64,000 nt of DNA from Misgurnus anguillicaudatus (Eukaryota; Chordata; Actinopteri; Cypriniformes; Cobitidae), in contig NC_073340.2 in assembly GCF_027580225.2 (NCBI RefSeq), forward strand, positions 35,188,001 through 35,252,000, given 5' to 3'. Below are positions 23,842 to 34,740 of this stretch, in pieces (position 1 is the first letter of the stretch; every line of letters begins with the position of its first letter). Both the position numbers and the translations under genes were made by a program. The notes under the pieces are model-generated. The model had not been told where the DNA came from. It saw nothing but the letters and a program-made list of their open reading frames with translations, and made no database searches.

Positions 23842-23997
23842 GTACACACTTCTCCAAATGTCTTTTAAAAAGCCTGTACAGTGCACAAAGATGTCGTAAA
23901 CTACTTCTTTATAAAGTCAGTGTTACTTACAGTCTCTGGGTCCATACATGCACTTCTATGGAGAAACATATAACCTTTATGGCTGGCCACAGCTCCA

Positions 23998-24311
23998 GGG
24001 GTGGCTTGAAGTGTGTGTGTGTGTACCTGGTATTTATCACGTTGTGGGGACCAATTGTCCGTACAAAGATAGGAATGCCAGTATTTTTTTGACCTTGTGG
24101 AGACATTTTGAGGTCCCCATGAGGAAACAAGCATATCAATCAAAAAGAGTCATGTTTCTTGAAAATCTAAGGTAGCAGAAAGTTTTCTGTGATGGTTGGG
24201 GTTATTGTTTGGGAGTAGAATATACAGTTTGTACAGTATAAAAACCATTAGGCTACGTCTATGGAATTTCCCCACAAAACATGGAAACCAAAATGTGCGC
24301 GTGTGTGTGTT
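23998..24311. mobile_element. Interspersed repeat with GTGGGGACC motif
   Basis: Contains TTGTGGGGACCAATTGTCC, GAGGTCCCCATGAGGAAAC and TTTCCCCACAAAACATGG, which I recognise as an abundant fish repeat bounded by TG-rich ends. The short ORFs on both strands are artefacts. Confidence 0.55.
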
Positions 24312-24456
24312 CCCTGCTGAAAAAACAGCAACAAATCAGCATGGACCAGCATGGGAATTATGCTGGTCTATGCTGGTTTAGCTGGTGGTCACCAGCATAC
24401 CAGCAAGGCCAGCATATGTTGTGTTTTGGTGCTGGTAACCTTTTTTTTCAGCAAGG
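24312..24456. mobile_element. Palindromic CCAGCA-rich MITE, copy 1
   Basis: CCCTGCTGAAAAAA at the left and TTTTTTTTCAGCAAGG at the right. The interior is made of inverted ACCAGCATG and CATGCTGGT motifs. Confidence 0.75.
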
Positions 24457-24655
24457 TTAACTACTTTGCATTTAATCCATCCAGTTGCTGTACACAGATG
24501 ATACAAGTATTACCATACTTGTCCTTAACATGTCACCTTCATGTCAATTTTTGACAAAGATTTTAGACATTGCAAGAGGTGAGCACTGTGATGTCTAATG
24601 GAGATGCTTTACAAAGACAGTGGCCGGGTCAGAAATCAGCTGTATTATTTCATGT

Positions 24656-24967
24656 CCCTGCTGAAAAAACCAGCATACCAGCAAGACCAGCATTGTGTTT
24701 TGGTGCTGGTTTGCTAGTGAACACCAGCTAAACCAGCATCACCACCAGCATTAGCACCAGCTAAACCAGCATCAGCACCAGTTAAACCAGCATCAAACCA
24801 GCATTAGTACCAGCTAAACCAGCATTAGCCCCAGCATCCCATGCTGGTCATACCAGCATATTTGTGTTTTGGTGCTGGTATGCTGGTGACCACCAGCTAA
24901 ACCAGCATAGACCAGCATAATTCCCATGCTGGTCCATGCTGGTTTGATGCTGTTTTTTTCAGCAGGG
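24656..24967. mobile_element. Palindromic CCAGCA-rich MITE, copy 2
   Basis: CCCTGCTGAAAAAA at the left and TTTTTTTCAGCAGGG at the right. The left half is an expanded run of AAACCAGCATNAGCACCAGC units. Confidence 0.8.
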
Positions 24968-25059
24968 GTGTGAAAATGATTCTCCCTAAGCATGCTTGTT
25001 TAAGTTATACGCAACATAGGATACATGGTATGCGTTTTCGGCTTGCTATCCGAAGAGAG

Positions 25060-25190
25060 GGCTCTGAGCTTGATATTTGACCCGAACCCGGAGCACACAC
25101 GCCCCAAAGGAAAGGGCTCCGAGCTCGGTATTCGGTCCGAACCCAAAGCACTCCCCTCATATTCTGGTTAGGCAAGTGACGAGTGTAACA
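25060..25190. repeat. Short tandem duplication
   Basis: Two diverged copies of GGGCTCYGAGCTYG...CCGAACCC...AGCAC about 70 bp apart. No function evident. Confidence 0.5.
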
Positions 25191-25232
25191 GTTGTGGAGG
25201 GATGCTGAAAACTAAGGCACGTAGGGCCGACG

Positions 25233-25590
25233 GCGGCCGTTTCCTAATCCGAAGGCTGAACCCTCCGGAGGTCGCATTTGCAGGCATTTACGTCGTAAAA
25301 TGTTGTAATATGCTTTTACTCAGAAATGTCATATATGAAATACAAGTAACACAACGTGTATTAACAATAACGTTACATCTAGTCATCTGAACAGATGGAA
25401 GAGAAGAGAAAAAAGAAGGGGAAAAAAAACAAAACAAGTAGGCAAAAATCAAAACGGTAGCCTACATGAAATGTATCATCGTATTTCTTAAAAAAAAAAA
25501 TACATTGCGAATGTAATAGTAAACTTAAACAAGGCTTGATGACGTATGCAGCCTGCATATGCGAACTCCGGAGGCTTCGTATCCATGCTG
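25233..25590. mobile_element. DNA element with CTCCGGAGG near both ends
   Basis: CCGTTTCCTAATCCGAAGG and CCTCCGGAGGTCGCATTTGC at the left face GCATATGCGAACTCCGGAGG at the right. Related end fragments lie near 37297 (CGTTTCTCAATCCAAAGG) and 44500 (TTGAGAAACGGCC). Confidence 0.5.
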
Positions 25591-25625
25591 GTCACTGGAA
25601 ACACGCAATACATGATTTAGATTTA

Positions 25626-25775
25626 CCCTTACGAAAATTAACCATGGTTTTATTGTGGTAAAAGTGTAGTAACCATGGTTTTTTGGTGTATTTTAGTGTA
25701 GCCTATGGTTTTACTACACTAACCATGTTTTTTTGGTTTTAACTGTAGTAAAACCATGGTTAATTTTCGTAAGGG
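25626..25775. mobile_element. Palindromic MITE, CCATGG-rich, TA-flanked
   Basis: CCCTTACGAAAATTAACC at both ends in inverted orientation, flanked by TA on each side, which fits a mariner-type MITE. The interior repeats AACCATGGTTTT. Confidence 0.85.
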
Positions 25776-26697
25776 TATTTAAACGTGTTTATCCCAAACT
25801 TTGTTATTAAAACTATAAGCACTGTAATGGTGACCTATTCAAGTATTTGCCCATCAAAAATTAAATCCTTGTTTGTAATTTATTTATTAATGTCACAAAG
25901 AATTGAACATTGTAATGTTTGTCTCCCAATTTACACTTTAGTAATAGTGTACACGCATGCATGTACATTATTTATATGAATTTACAATTTAAAGCATTTT
26001 TTTAAAGAATACAGCAAGTAACAACGAGTACATATAATTACTTTTTATTTATCACTGTTTAGATTTGGAAATAATCTTCTGTTGCACACAAAATAGAAAC
26101 ATTTCTCAAAACTACTCTTACAGCCCCCAATCCCAGCAATCCACTGTAGGACATGTCTGTAAAAATGCACAGGATATATGTCTGTAAATCCCATCAGAAA
26201 AACCCAAATTAACATTTTAATCCATCCTTTATTAAAAAGTTAATATTTCATCTCCCATGGTATAAGGCAAGCACACATGCAATCAGAGCGAAAAACTAAA
26301 AAAAAGAGAAGACTGATGGAGAAAGAAGAGTAATAGATAAAGTGAAAGAAAAAAAACTGCAACATATTTAGTAAATAACTACAGCAGACATGTATCATCT
26401 TCATCAGAGCTCAGATCAGCACTGCTTGAATAAAGGGCTTCTGAGTCTTATTGCCAGCTGGGATATTTACATTCTTCAACAGTAATATGTTCGTTTATGA
26501 TGTCTATTGTCTGATAACTTGTTTTTACAGTGCCCTGGTGAGCTCTTAACTGATGTAATTTTCTCTTCAACACACATTGAAGTCCTTGAATCCCATCATC
26601 TGGAAGATTCCAGGGGTTAACTGTAAAACAAACACAAATGAAAATAAGGGTTAATTTCATGTGGCATCTGGCGAATATGAATACATGGTTACATATA

Positions 26698-28318
26698 CAG
26701 TTGAAAGAAAAAGTATGTGAACCCTTTGGGCTTACTTGGATTTCTTCATAAATTGGTCATAAAATGTGTTCTGATCTTCATCAAAGTCACAACAATAGAG
26801 AAACACAGTCTGCTTAAACTAATACCACACAAATATTATACGTTTTCATGTTTTTATTGAACACAACATGTAAACATTCATAGTGCAGGGTGGAAAAAGC
26901 ACGTGAAACCCTAGGCTAATGACTTCTCCAAAAGCTAATTGGAGCCAGGAGTCAGCCAACCTGGGGTCCAATCAATGTGATGAGATTGGATGTGTTGATT
27001 AAAGCTGCCCTGTCCAATAAAAAACACAAACCAGTTTTGAGTTGGCTTTTCTGAAGAAGCATTGTCTGATGTTAACCATGCCTCGCACAAGAGAGCTCTC
27101 AGAAGACCTACGATCAAGAATTGTTGACTTACATAAAGCTGGAAAGGGCTACAAAAGTATATCTAAAAGCCTTGATGTCCATGTGTCCACGGTAAGACAG
27201 ATTGTCTACAAATGGAGAAAGTTCAGCACTGTTGCAACACTCCCTAGACGTGGTCGTCCTGTAAAGATGACTGCAAGAGCACAGCACAGAATGCTCAATG
27301 AGGTAAAGAAGAATCCTAGAATGTCAGCTAAAGACTTACAGAAATCTCTGGCACATGCTAACATTTTTGTTGACCAATCTACAATAAGGAAAACATTAAA
27401 CAAGAATGGACTTCATGGGAGGACACCATGGAGGAAGCCACTGCTGTCCAAAAAAAAAAAAAAACATTGCAGCACGTTTGAAGTTTGCAAAAGAGCACCT
27501 GGATGTTCCACAGCACTACTGGCAAAACATTCTGTGGACAGATGAAACCAAAATTGAGTTGTTTGAATAGAACACACAACGCTATGTGTGGAGAACAAAA
27601 GGCACAGCACACCAACATCAAAACCTCATCCCAACTGTGAAATATGGTGGAGGGGCCATCATGGTTTGGTGCTGCTTTGCTGCCTCAAGCCCTGGACGGT
27701 GTACTGTCATCGATGGAAAAATGAATTTCAAAGTTTATCAGACATTTTGCAGGAAAACTTAAGACCATCTGTCCGCCAACTGAAGCTTAACAGAGGATGA
27801 ACGATGCAACAGGACAATGACCCAAAGCATAGAAGTAAATCAACAACAGAATGGCTTCAACAGAAGAAAATACACCTTCTGGAGTGGCCCAGTCAGAGTC
27901 CTGACCTCAACCCGATTGAGATGCTGTGGCATGACCTCAAGAGAGTGATTCACACCAGACATCCCAAGAATATTGCTGAACTGAAACACTTTTGTAAAGA
28001 GGAATGGTTCAAAATTTCTCCTGACCGTTGTGCAGGTCTGATCTGCAACTATAGGAAACGTTTGGTTGAGGTTATTGCTGCCAAAGGAGGGTCAACCAGT
28101 TATTAAACCCAAAGGTTCACACACTTTTTCCACCCTGCACTATGAATGTTTACATTTTGTGTTCAATAAAAACATGAAAACGTATAATGCTTGTGCGGTA
28201 TTAGTTTAAGCAGACTGTGTTTCTCTATTGTTGTGACTTAGATGAAGACCAGAACACATCCCACGACCAATCCATGAAGAAATCCAAGCAAGCCCAAAGG
28301 GTTCACATACTTTTTCTG
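26698..28318 (+). mobile_element. Tc1-like element, inactivated, inside the KDZ gene
   Basis: The left end CAGTTGAAAGAAAAAGTATG follows a TA. The inverted match GGTTCACATACTTTTTCT ends near 28318, with the last bases diverged. Subterminal repeats (TCACAACAATAGAGAAACAC; GGTGGAAAAAG) also match in inverted orientation. It disrupts KDZ exon four. Confidence 0.85.
27078..28106 (+). pseudogene. Tc1 transposase pseudogene
   Basis: Starts [20 protein letters not shown] with a paired helix-turn-helix region and a GRPR-like RRGRPVKMT linker. Frame is lost in a 14-base A run at about 27451-27464. The match resumes as VWRTKGTAHQHQ-type sequence in another frame, with a TAG after ELFE. It ends in an open stretch 27804-28106 with QQDNDPKH and [11 protein letters not shown]. 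The last two catalytic acidic residues are spaced as DD34E. Stops and frameshifts make it nonfunctional. Confidence 0.85.
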
Positions 28319-28821
28319 GGTGGGGTCAACAAGGGCATTGTGGTGTTCAATGGCAAAAGCAAGCTTCTTTTTCTCCTCATTGATTTTTCTTCTTATTTTA
28401 TTCCGTCCTTTGATTGTGGCTAAAACATAATGAATTAAAATTGGGAATTTTTTGCAGTAACAGCAGCAGGAGTAATAATGCAGAAGACAACAAACAAGTA
28501 GTTCTTTACTAGATATTTAACATACCAGTGTGTCTATAAAGACGATGCTGCCGTTGTTTAATGCACAAAGATAATTCTTCTATTGTGTTCCTTGTTGTCT
28601 GAATTGCAACATCACTGTCTCCTACAGTTGCTGTAAAAAGTGTCAAAAATTGCAATAATTAAAAAAATTGCATTTTCAAGTTGTAGCACACTTGTTTTTG
28701 CAAATGTATATGAAAAGACATGTTATAGCTTTTACATACTAGTGTGAGCCCACTCCTGAACATCTGTGACCATCATCTACAACCAGTTCATTTTCATTGT
28801 AGGTTCTTGTAGGCTTTCGGT

Positions 28822-30008
28822 GTCTTTCTTTAGATTCAGCTGAGTCTAAAACATACAAACCAATAAACCAGTGATATGGTTAGTTACAATGGCAAAAGTA
28901 TGTGCGAGCGAGTGAGTTTGTGCGAGCGAGCGAGTTTGTGCGAGCGAGCGAGTTTGTGCGAGCGAGCGAGTTTGTGGGAGCGAGCGAGTTTGTGCGAGCG
29001 AGCGAGTTTGTGGGAGCGAGCGAGTTTGTGCGAGCGAGCGAGTTTGTGCGAGCGAGCGAGTTTGTGGGAGCGAGCGAGCGAGTTTGTGCGAGCGAGTTTG
29101 TGCGAGCGAGCGAGCGAGTTTGTGCGAGCGAGCGAGTGAGTTTGTGCGAGCGAGCGAGTGAGTTTGTGCGAGCGAGTGAGCGAGTTTGTGCGAGCGAGCG
29201 AGTTTGTGCCAGCGAGCGAGCGAGTTTGTGGGAGCGAGCGAGCGAGCGAGCTTGTGCGAGTGAGTTTGTGCGAGCGAGCGAGCGAGTTTGTGCGAGCGAG
29301 CGAGTGAGCGAGTTTGTGCGAGCGAGTTTGTAAGAGAGAGAGAGATAAAGAGATAGAGAGACGAAGGTGAAGAGATGTGTCTTTCTTTAGATTCAGCTGA
29401 GTCTAAAACATACAAACCAATAAACCAGTGATATGGTTAGTTACAATGGCAAAAGTATGTGCGAGCGAGTGAGTTTGTGCGAGCGAGCGAGTTTGTGCGA
29501 GCGAGCGAGTTTGTGCGAGCGAGCGAGTTTGTGCGAGCGAGCGAGTTTGTGCGAGCGAGCGAGTTTGTGGGAGCGAGCGAGCGAGTTTGTGCGAGCGAGT
29601 TTGTGCGAGCGAGCGAGCGAGTTTGTGCGAGCGAGCGAGCGAGTTTGTGCCAGCGAGCGAGCGAGTTTGTGCGAGCGAGCGAGCGAGTTTGTGCCAGCGA
29701 GCGAGCGAGTTTGTGCCAGCGAGCGAGCGAGTTTGTGCCAGCGAGCGAGCGAGTTTGTGCCAGCGAGCGAGTTTGTAAGAGAGAGAGAGATAAAGAGATA
29801 GAGAGACGAAGGTGAAGAGATGTGTCTTTCTTTAGATTCAGCTGAGTCTAAAACATACAAACCAATAAACCAGTGATATGGTTAGTTACAATGGCAAAAG
29901 TATGTGCGAGCGAGCGAGTTTGTGCGAGCGAGCGAGTTTGTGCGAGCGAGCGAGCGAGTTTGTAAGAGAGAGAGAGATAAAGAGATAGAGAGACGAAGGT
30001 GAAGAGAT
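28822..30008. repeat. Three-unit macrosatellite with an inner GAGCGAGCGAGTTTGTGC minisatellite
   Basis: The unit start (TGTCTTTCTTTAGATTCAGC ... GGCAAAAGTATGTGCGAGC) occurs at about 28822, 29377 and 29821. The units are about 555, 444 and 188 bp. Each holds a block of 18-24-bp GAGCGAG/TTTGTGC repeats (28903-29330, 29460-29775, 29905-29960), then GAGAGAGAGATAAAGAGATA. Long ORFs on both strands here (ARSHKL- or ERASL-type) come only from the repeat. The unit start includes the acceptor and first bases of a KDZ exon, so that splice acceptor is triplicated. Confidence 0.9.
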
Positions 30009-30790
30009 GACATTTTGTAAAAAATGCCTGAAAATAAACTAATTAAAACACTTTAGTAATTCAAACACTTTCAAAAGCCTGATGCTTTAACATTTAACAG
30101 AAATAATAAAGATTAATCTAAATAAGGATTGCCTTTTGGTATCGTGTGCAAATAGTTTGGCACATATTTTGAGTCTTTTTTGCTCATTAACCCAATTTTG
30201 CGTAGCATGTAAACACCTAACAGGCTTTCTCACGGTTTTGTGTGCATGTGCGCATGTCTCCGCGTGTGAAAGATAAACATCAGACGCGAAAAAAAGTGCA
30301 AAGTAACACATAAATGTCTCTGCTCTAGTAAAGCAGTAGCAGAGAATCTGCAAAAATAAAAACTGATGTTATATTTACAGGTTCTAGAGACACGAAAAGA
30401 GATAAAACAATATAGCTTAAGACAGATATGCCGTCAACTTTTTGATCGAATATTATGCGCTATAGGCGATGATGTCAATACCTGCAAGAAACCTGACAAA
30501 TCTCCAAGTCCCATGTAAACACAGTTGTCTGCATAGCCGGTTTATTGATTTACATGTAAACGCATAAAAAACAGTTTTTTATAATAAGCAGATTTTTGAT
30601 AGTTATCCGTTTATTTTGTGCATGTAAACGTACTCATTGATATAGGGGCAGTTTCCCAGACAGGGTTTAGAGATGAAGACACAACTAGGCCTTAAGTTAT
30701 ATTGGGAGATTTAGACTTTTTACAAACATACCCAACGACAAAAAAAAAACATTAGTGTGAGCTAGAGATACAAAATAATAGGCAGGTTCT
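30009..30790. other. No gene seen
   Basis: AT-rich. GGGGCAGTTTCCCAGACAGG near 30650 is a repeat end also seen inverted near 14450. The 88-codon minus ORF has no recognisable domain. Confidence 0.4.
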
Positions 30791-31674
30791 TTTATATGGC
30801 TGACCTGTATGAGAGAAAAGTACTCACTCTGCCATAGTGCACTGTCTTCATGTCAAGCATTCTTATGAATGCTAAACGGGACAATCCTGGAGCAGCCATT
30901 TTCAAGTCTTCGAAGGACACAAAGACTTCCTCATCATAAATGGTACAGAAGTTTACAGTTGCAGGCCAGTAGCCACTCTTCTGCATTTCTAGCACACCTG
31001 GTATCCATGTTTCTCTACACTGCTCTGAGTGAAGATGGGGCAATGGTAGTTCGTAGCGACCTACAAAATAATTGTTAGTAAATGAAATGCAATACCAATG
31101 TATAATGACAGACTACAAATAATTTCCCAAAATGTACACACACTTTTAAAAGGAGGACATTAACTACACAACAGTCAAACCTTCAACTGTCCTGTGCAGA
31201 ATGCAGATGTGTTTGTGTCATATTATTATAACTTGTCCAGAGTAATCACAATGAGCAAGGTTAAACAGGCAGGGGTTAGTTTTTTATATGCAGCTTGCAG
31301 CATTGGAACTTTACACAGAATTTAAACCAGAGAGTTTACAGACACATTTAAATACATAAAGACATATGTAAAGCACATACTCTCATTTTGCCAACAACAT
31401 ATCCTGTTTTGCCTTCTATAGACAAAGATATTCTAAACAATACAAGTGCCGATATTATAGATACTATAGCCTCAAAAATGTGCTTGTGAAGGAAATAAAA
31501 TGTTGGACAACACAAATAGACAAAATGGCTACCGTTGTACACGTGGAGAAGCTTAAAAAAGTAACAATTAATTGGTGAGCATGGATCGCAGGTGTGCCAA
31601 GAGGTTTGGCAGCCAGGCAAGAATTTAAGGACCTGTAGCTAACATTGTATACATTCATTTTAAACAGTAACAAT

Positions 31675-31870
31675 CCCTTACGAAAATTAACCATGGTTTT
31701 ACTACAGTTAAAACCAAAAACCATGGTTACTGTAGTAAAACCATGGTAACCACAAAATAACCATGGTTATGACAACCATGGTTTTCAAAACCATGGTAAA
31801 ACCATGGTTAGTGTATTAAAACAATGGTTTTGCTGATAGTAATCAATACACCAAAAAGACATGGATGCTA
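31675..31870. mobile_element. CCATGG-rich MITE, partial second copy
   Basis: Starts CCCTTACGAAAATTAACC as the 25626-25775 copy does. It continues with many AACCATGGTT palindromes, but the right terminus is missing. Confidence 0.7.
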
Positions 31871-32204
31871 AACTTTTAACAAAATAAAACCATGGACTTT
31901 TGTTATTGCTTCTATGTGGGAGTTTACCGTTCAGTCCAAAAAGCCATTTGTTCATATTGTTGCTGGTGAAACTGTCTATATGCTTGTATCATTAAAACTC
32001 AACATTCTGTTGCAAAAACGTGACACTTTGTTTTGCACATCAGAATTAATATCATTACAACTGTCGTAATCTTAAAAATAATAAAATAGAAAATGTATAA
32101 ATAAATTATATTTGTTCCACCAATCTCACATATTTTTCTTAAATGTTTCAGTAAAATAATACCGTAACTGCTTAAAAGTTTGGATGTTCAAGAAAAATAC
32201 TGAC

Positions 32205-32308
32205 CTTTGGATGTTGGTCTGGCCGTCCAAACAGCTCTATGGATTCAGTTAGAGAACGGTTCAGATGAATAATATGAATCGGTATGCAGCATATTATGTT
32301 AGTTTGAT
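32205..32308 (-). CDS. Possible 5' exon of the KDZ-associated gene
   Basis: Acceptor TGTATTCTCAG and donor CAAAG/GTCAGT bound 104 open bases encoding HIIHLNRSLTESIELFGRPD. Position and strand fit an upstream exon of the KDZ gene. The sequence is not recognised and homology is unproven. Confidence 0.3.
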
Positions 32309-32551
32309 CTGAGAATACAGAGACAAAACAAATAAGTCAAATAATTATGAATTTATATTAGATTGATCATATTAAACACTAATCATTTAATGACTATCAC
32401 CTGTTAAAACCTAGTATCAATTCAGTCGATGCACTTTTTCGATTAACTTACCACTCAAGTTATTTTCTAACAAAAACCAACAACTGACTAAGAATATATT
32501 TAATAAAATAGAGCAGACATATAAATTAAAAATGTAAATAAATTTCCTCAC

Positions 32552-32653
32552 CTGGAGAAGAGATGTCAACACCGTCGCAGACATTGTAAATCTGTTGTAA
32601 CGCTGAAATGAGTCCGGTCGGGAACGCGATCTGTTCTGGTTTTGTCCGATCAT
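32552..32653 (-). CDS. Possible first coding exon near the right end of the 18.4-kb insert
   Basis: ATG at 32653 opens 34 codons (MIGQNQNRSRSRPDSF...) to a donor CTCCAG/GTGAGG. It ends in phase 0 while the next candidate exon needs phase 1, so the link is incomplete. Position is where a promoter-proximal KDZ exon would be. Confidence 0.25.
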
Positions 32654-33003
32654 TATTTTAAATAAAAATGTATTACATCGTAAAGTGTATAATGCTCTGT
32701 AGCAAGTAAGTATTAAAGTGCCAAAGTGTTTTAAACGGAGAATTAAATCTAATGCGCATTAAAAGCGCTTCATAAAAAAGCGGCTTCATAAGCAAATGTT
32801 ACTGGATAACTACTGGTCAGAACACGTTTAATCTGTACGTATTTTAGGACATTTTACGTACATTTAGATACGTATCGATCCTGCAATTACGTCCAGATAA
32901 TACGTAAAGGCACTATAAATACGTAAAAGCACATACGTATTGGACTGTTTTAATTTACGTGTAAATATGTACGTTTTGTTTGTGAGACCAGGCTGTATAT
33001 TAC

Positions 33004-33079
33004 CATCATCAGCCTCAGAGACAGCAGTGGAAGTCCAAACCAGCAAGACCAGAAGTACAACATTAACAGCACCCATCAT
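33004..33079 (-). CDS. Gene A, signal-peptide exon
   Basis: Encodes MMGAVNVVLLVLLVWTSTAV then SEADD plus one base (phase 1), a standard signal peptide with a VVLLVLLVW core and a likely cleavage near AVS or SEA. The donor GTAATATA matches the phase-1 Ig exon at 13986. The intronic side of this donor is the duplicated target of the 18.4-kb insert, so splicing may survive. A Tc1 element begins only about 55 bp upstream of the ATG. Confidence 0.7.
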
Positions 33080-33134
33080 CCAGCTCCTGTTATAAAGACA
33101 TTATATCAATTTAGAAATGTAATATATATATATA

Positions 33135-34740
33135 CAGTCTTGTTCAAAATAACAGCAGCACAATGCGACCAACCAGAACAATCAAGGCCTCCAGCATATC
33201 CCCTATTGCTACGTGGCAAACAAGTCACCAGTAGGTTCAGCAGACTCCCAGAAAACAAACAAGACCCAGCATTCATGATATGCACGCTCTTAAGGCTGTG
33301 CAATTGGGCAATTAGTTAAAAGGGGTGTGTTAAAAAAAATAGCAGTGTGGCATTCAATCACTGAGATCATCAATTTTGTGAAGAAACAGGTGTGAATCAG
33401 GTGGCCCCTATTTAAGGATGAAGCCAACACTTGTTGAACATGCATTTGAAAGCTGAGAAAATGGGTCGTTCAAGACATTGTTCAGAAGAACAGCGTACTT
33501 TGATTAAAAAGTTGATTGGAGAGGGGAAAACCTATAAAGAGGTGCAAAAAATGATAGGCTGTTCAGCTAAAATGATCTCCAATGCCTTAAAATGGAGAGC
33601 AAAACCAGAGAGACGTGGAAGAAAACGGAAGACAACCATCAAAATGGATAGAAGAATAACCAGAATGGCAAAGGCTCAGCCAATGATCACCTCCAGGATG
33701 ATCAAAGACAGTCTGGAGTTACCTGTAAGTACTGTGACAGTTAGAAGACGTCTGTGTGAAGCTAATCTATTTTCAAGAATCCCCCGCAAAGTCCCTCTGT
33801 TAAAAAAAAGGCATGTGCAGAAGAGGTTACAGTTTGCCAAAGAACACATCAACTGGCCTAAAGAGAAATGGAGGAACATTTTGTGGACTGATGAGAGTAA
33901 AATTGTTCTTTTGGGGTCCAAGGGCCACAGGCAGTTTGTGAGACGACCCCCAAACTCTGAATTCAAGCCACAGTACACAGTGAAGACAGTGAAGCATGGA
34001 GGTGCAAGCATCATGATATGGGCATGTTTCTCCTACTATGGTGTTGGGCCTATTTATCGCATACCAGAGATCATGGATCAGTTTGCATATGTTAAAATAC
34101 TTGAAGAGGTCATGTTGCCCTATGCTGAAGAGGACATGCCCTTGAAATGGTTGTTTCAACAAGACAATGACCCAAAACACACTAGTAAACGGGCAAAGTC
34201 TTGGTTCCAAACCAACAAAATTAATGTTATGGAGTGGCCAGACCAATCTCCAGACCTTAATCCAATTGAGAACTTGTGGGGTGATATCAAAAATGCTGTA
34301 AAACCAAGAAATGTGAATGAATTGTGGAATGATGTTAAAGAATCATGGAGTGGAATAACAGCTGAGAGGTGCCACAAGTTGGTTGACTCCATGCCACACA
34401 GATGTCAAGCAGTTTTAAAAAACTGTGGTCATACAACTAAATATTAGTTTAGTGATTCACAGGATTGCTAAATCCCAGAAAAAAAAATGTTTGTACAAAA
34501 TAGTTTTGAGTTTGTACAGTCAAAGGTAGACACTGCTATTTTTTTGAACACACCCCTTTCAACTAATTGCCCAATTGCACAGCCTTAAGAGCGTGCATAT
34601 CATGAATGCTGGGTCTTGTTTGTTTTCTGAGAATCTACTGAACCTACTGGTAACTTGTTTGCCACGTAGCAATAAAAAATATACTAAAAACCTTGATTAT
34701 TCTGGTTAGTCACATTGTACTGCTATTATTTTGAACAAGA

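Larger units (their letters stand above)
26448..31060 (-). pseudogene. KDZ-class (Zisupton-like) transposase, broken
   Basis: Exons by splice site: 30828-31060 (contains GRYELPLPHLH, then SGYWPATVN, VFVSFEDLKMAAPGLSR), 28740-28845 (TQLNLKKDTESLQ, later VTDVQEWAHT), 28526-28630 (NTIEELSLCIKQRQHRLYRH), 28419 down to about 28319 (GRNKIRRKINEEKKK, HHNALVDP) and 26448-26620 (NPWNLPDDG, ends KYPSWQ). Phases join correctly between the second, third and fourth exons. The order and wording match, from memory, the post-CxC region and C-terminal part of KDZ transposases. Defects: an in-frame TAG in the second exon (after MNWL), the catalytic core expected between exons one and two is missing, and a Tc1 element cuts the fourth exon. 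Possible 5' exons lie at 32205-32308 and 32552-32653. Convergent with the plus-strand gene in the same insert. Confidence 0.7.
14618..32995. mobile_element. 18.4-kb KDZ-type transposon candidate inserted in gene A intron 1
   Basis: TATATTAC at 14610-14617 is repeated at 32996-33003, and gene B has the uninterrupted sequence (TATTATATTACC at 58752-58763). The left end reads AACGTGATCTCATGAAAATA. The right end in reverse reads CAGCCTGGTCTCACAAAC. Both arms then contain TACGTATCTAAATGTACGTA-like motifs, so the ends are imperfect inverted repeats of one element. Inside are two convergent genes: a plus-strand exon-repeat gene (15976-22380) and minus-strand KDZ transposase exons (31060-26448), each starting near its own end. 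Eight-bp duplications are typical of hAT and, from memory, of Zisupton. Later insertions sit at 16691-18709, 26698-28318 and elsewhere. The transposase is defective, so this copy is not autonomous. Confidence 0.7.

Noticed and set aside
24312..24967. Recombination hotspot based on GCTGGTGG (bacterial Chi) motifs
   Set aside because: Chi has no role in vertebrates; the motif arises from the CCAGCA-rich palindromic MITE.
28846..29860. Long open frames on both strands (ERASLCERA- and LARSHK-type)
   Set aside because: They follow only from the stop-free GAGCGAG/TTTGTGC minisatellite; both strands and several frames are open, and the ends are arbitrary.
31348..31724. Cys-rich minus frames (LPGCQTSWHTCDPCSP) as a CxC domain of the KDZ protein
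   Set aside because: The cysteine spacing does not match what I remember of CxC domains, and no convincing splice borders were found.
33004..33079. The ORF extension past the gene A leader (to 32864)
   Set aside because: It reads through the splice donor into the end of the 18.4-kb insert; the donor phase matches the Ig exon, so the extension is intronic.
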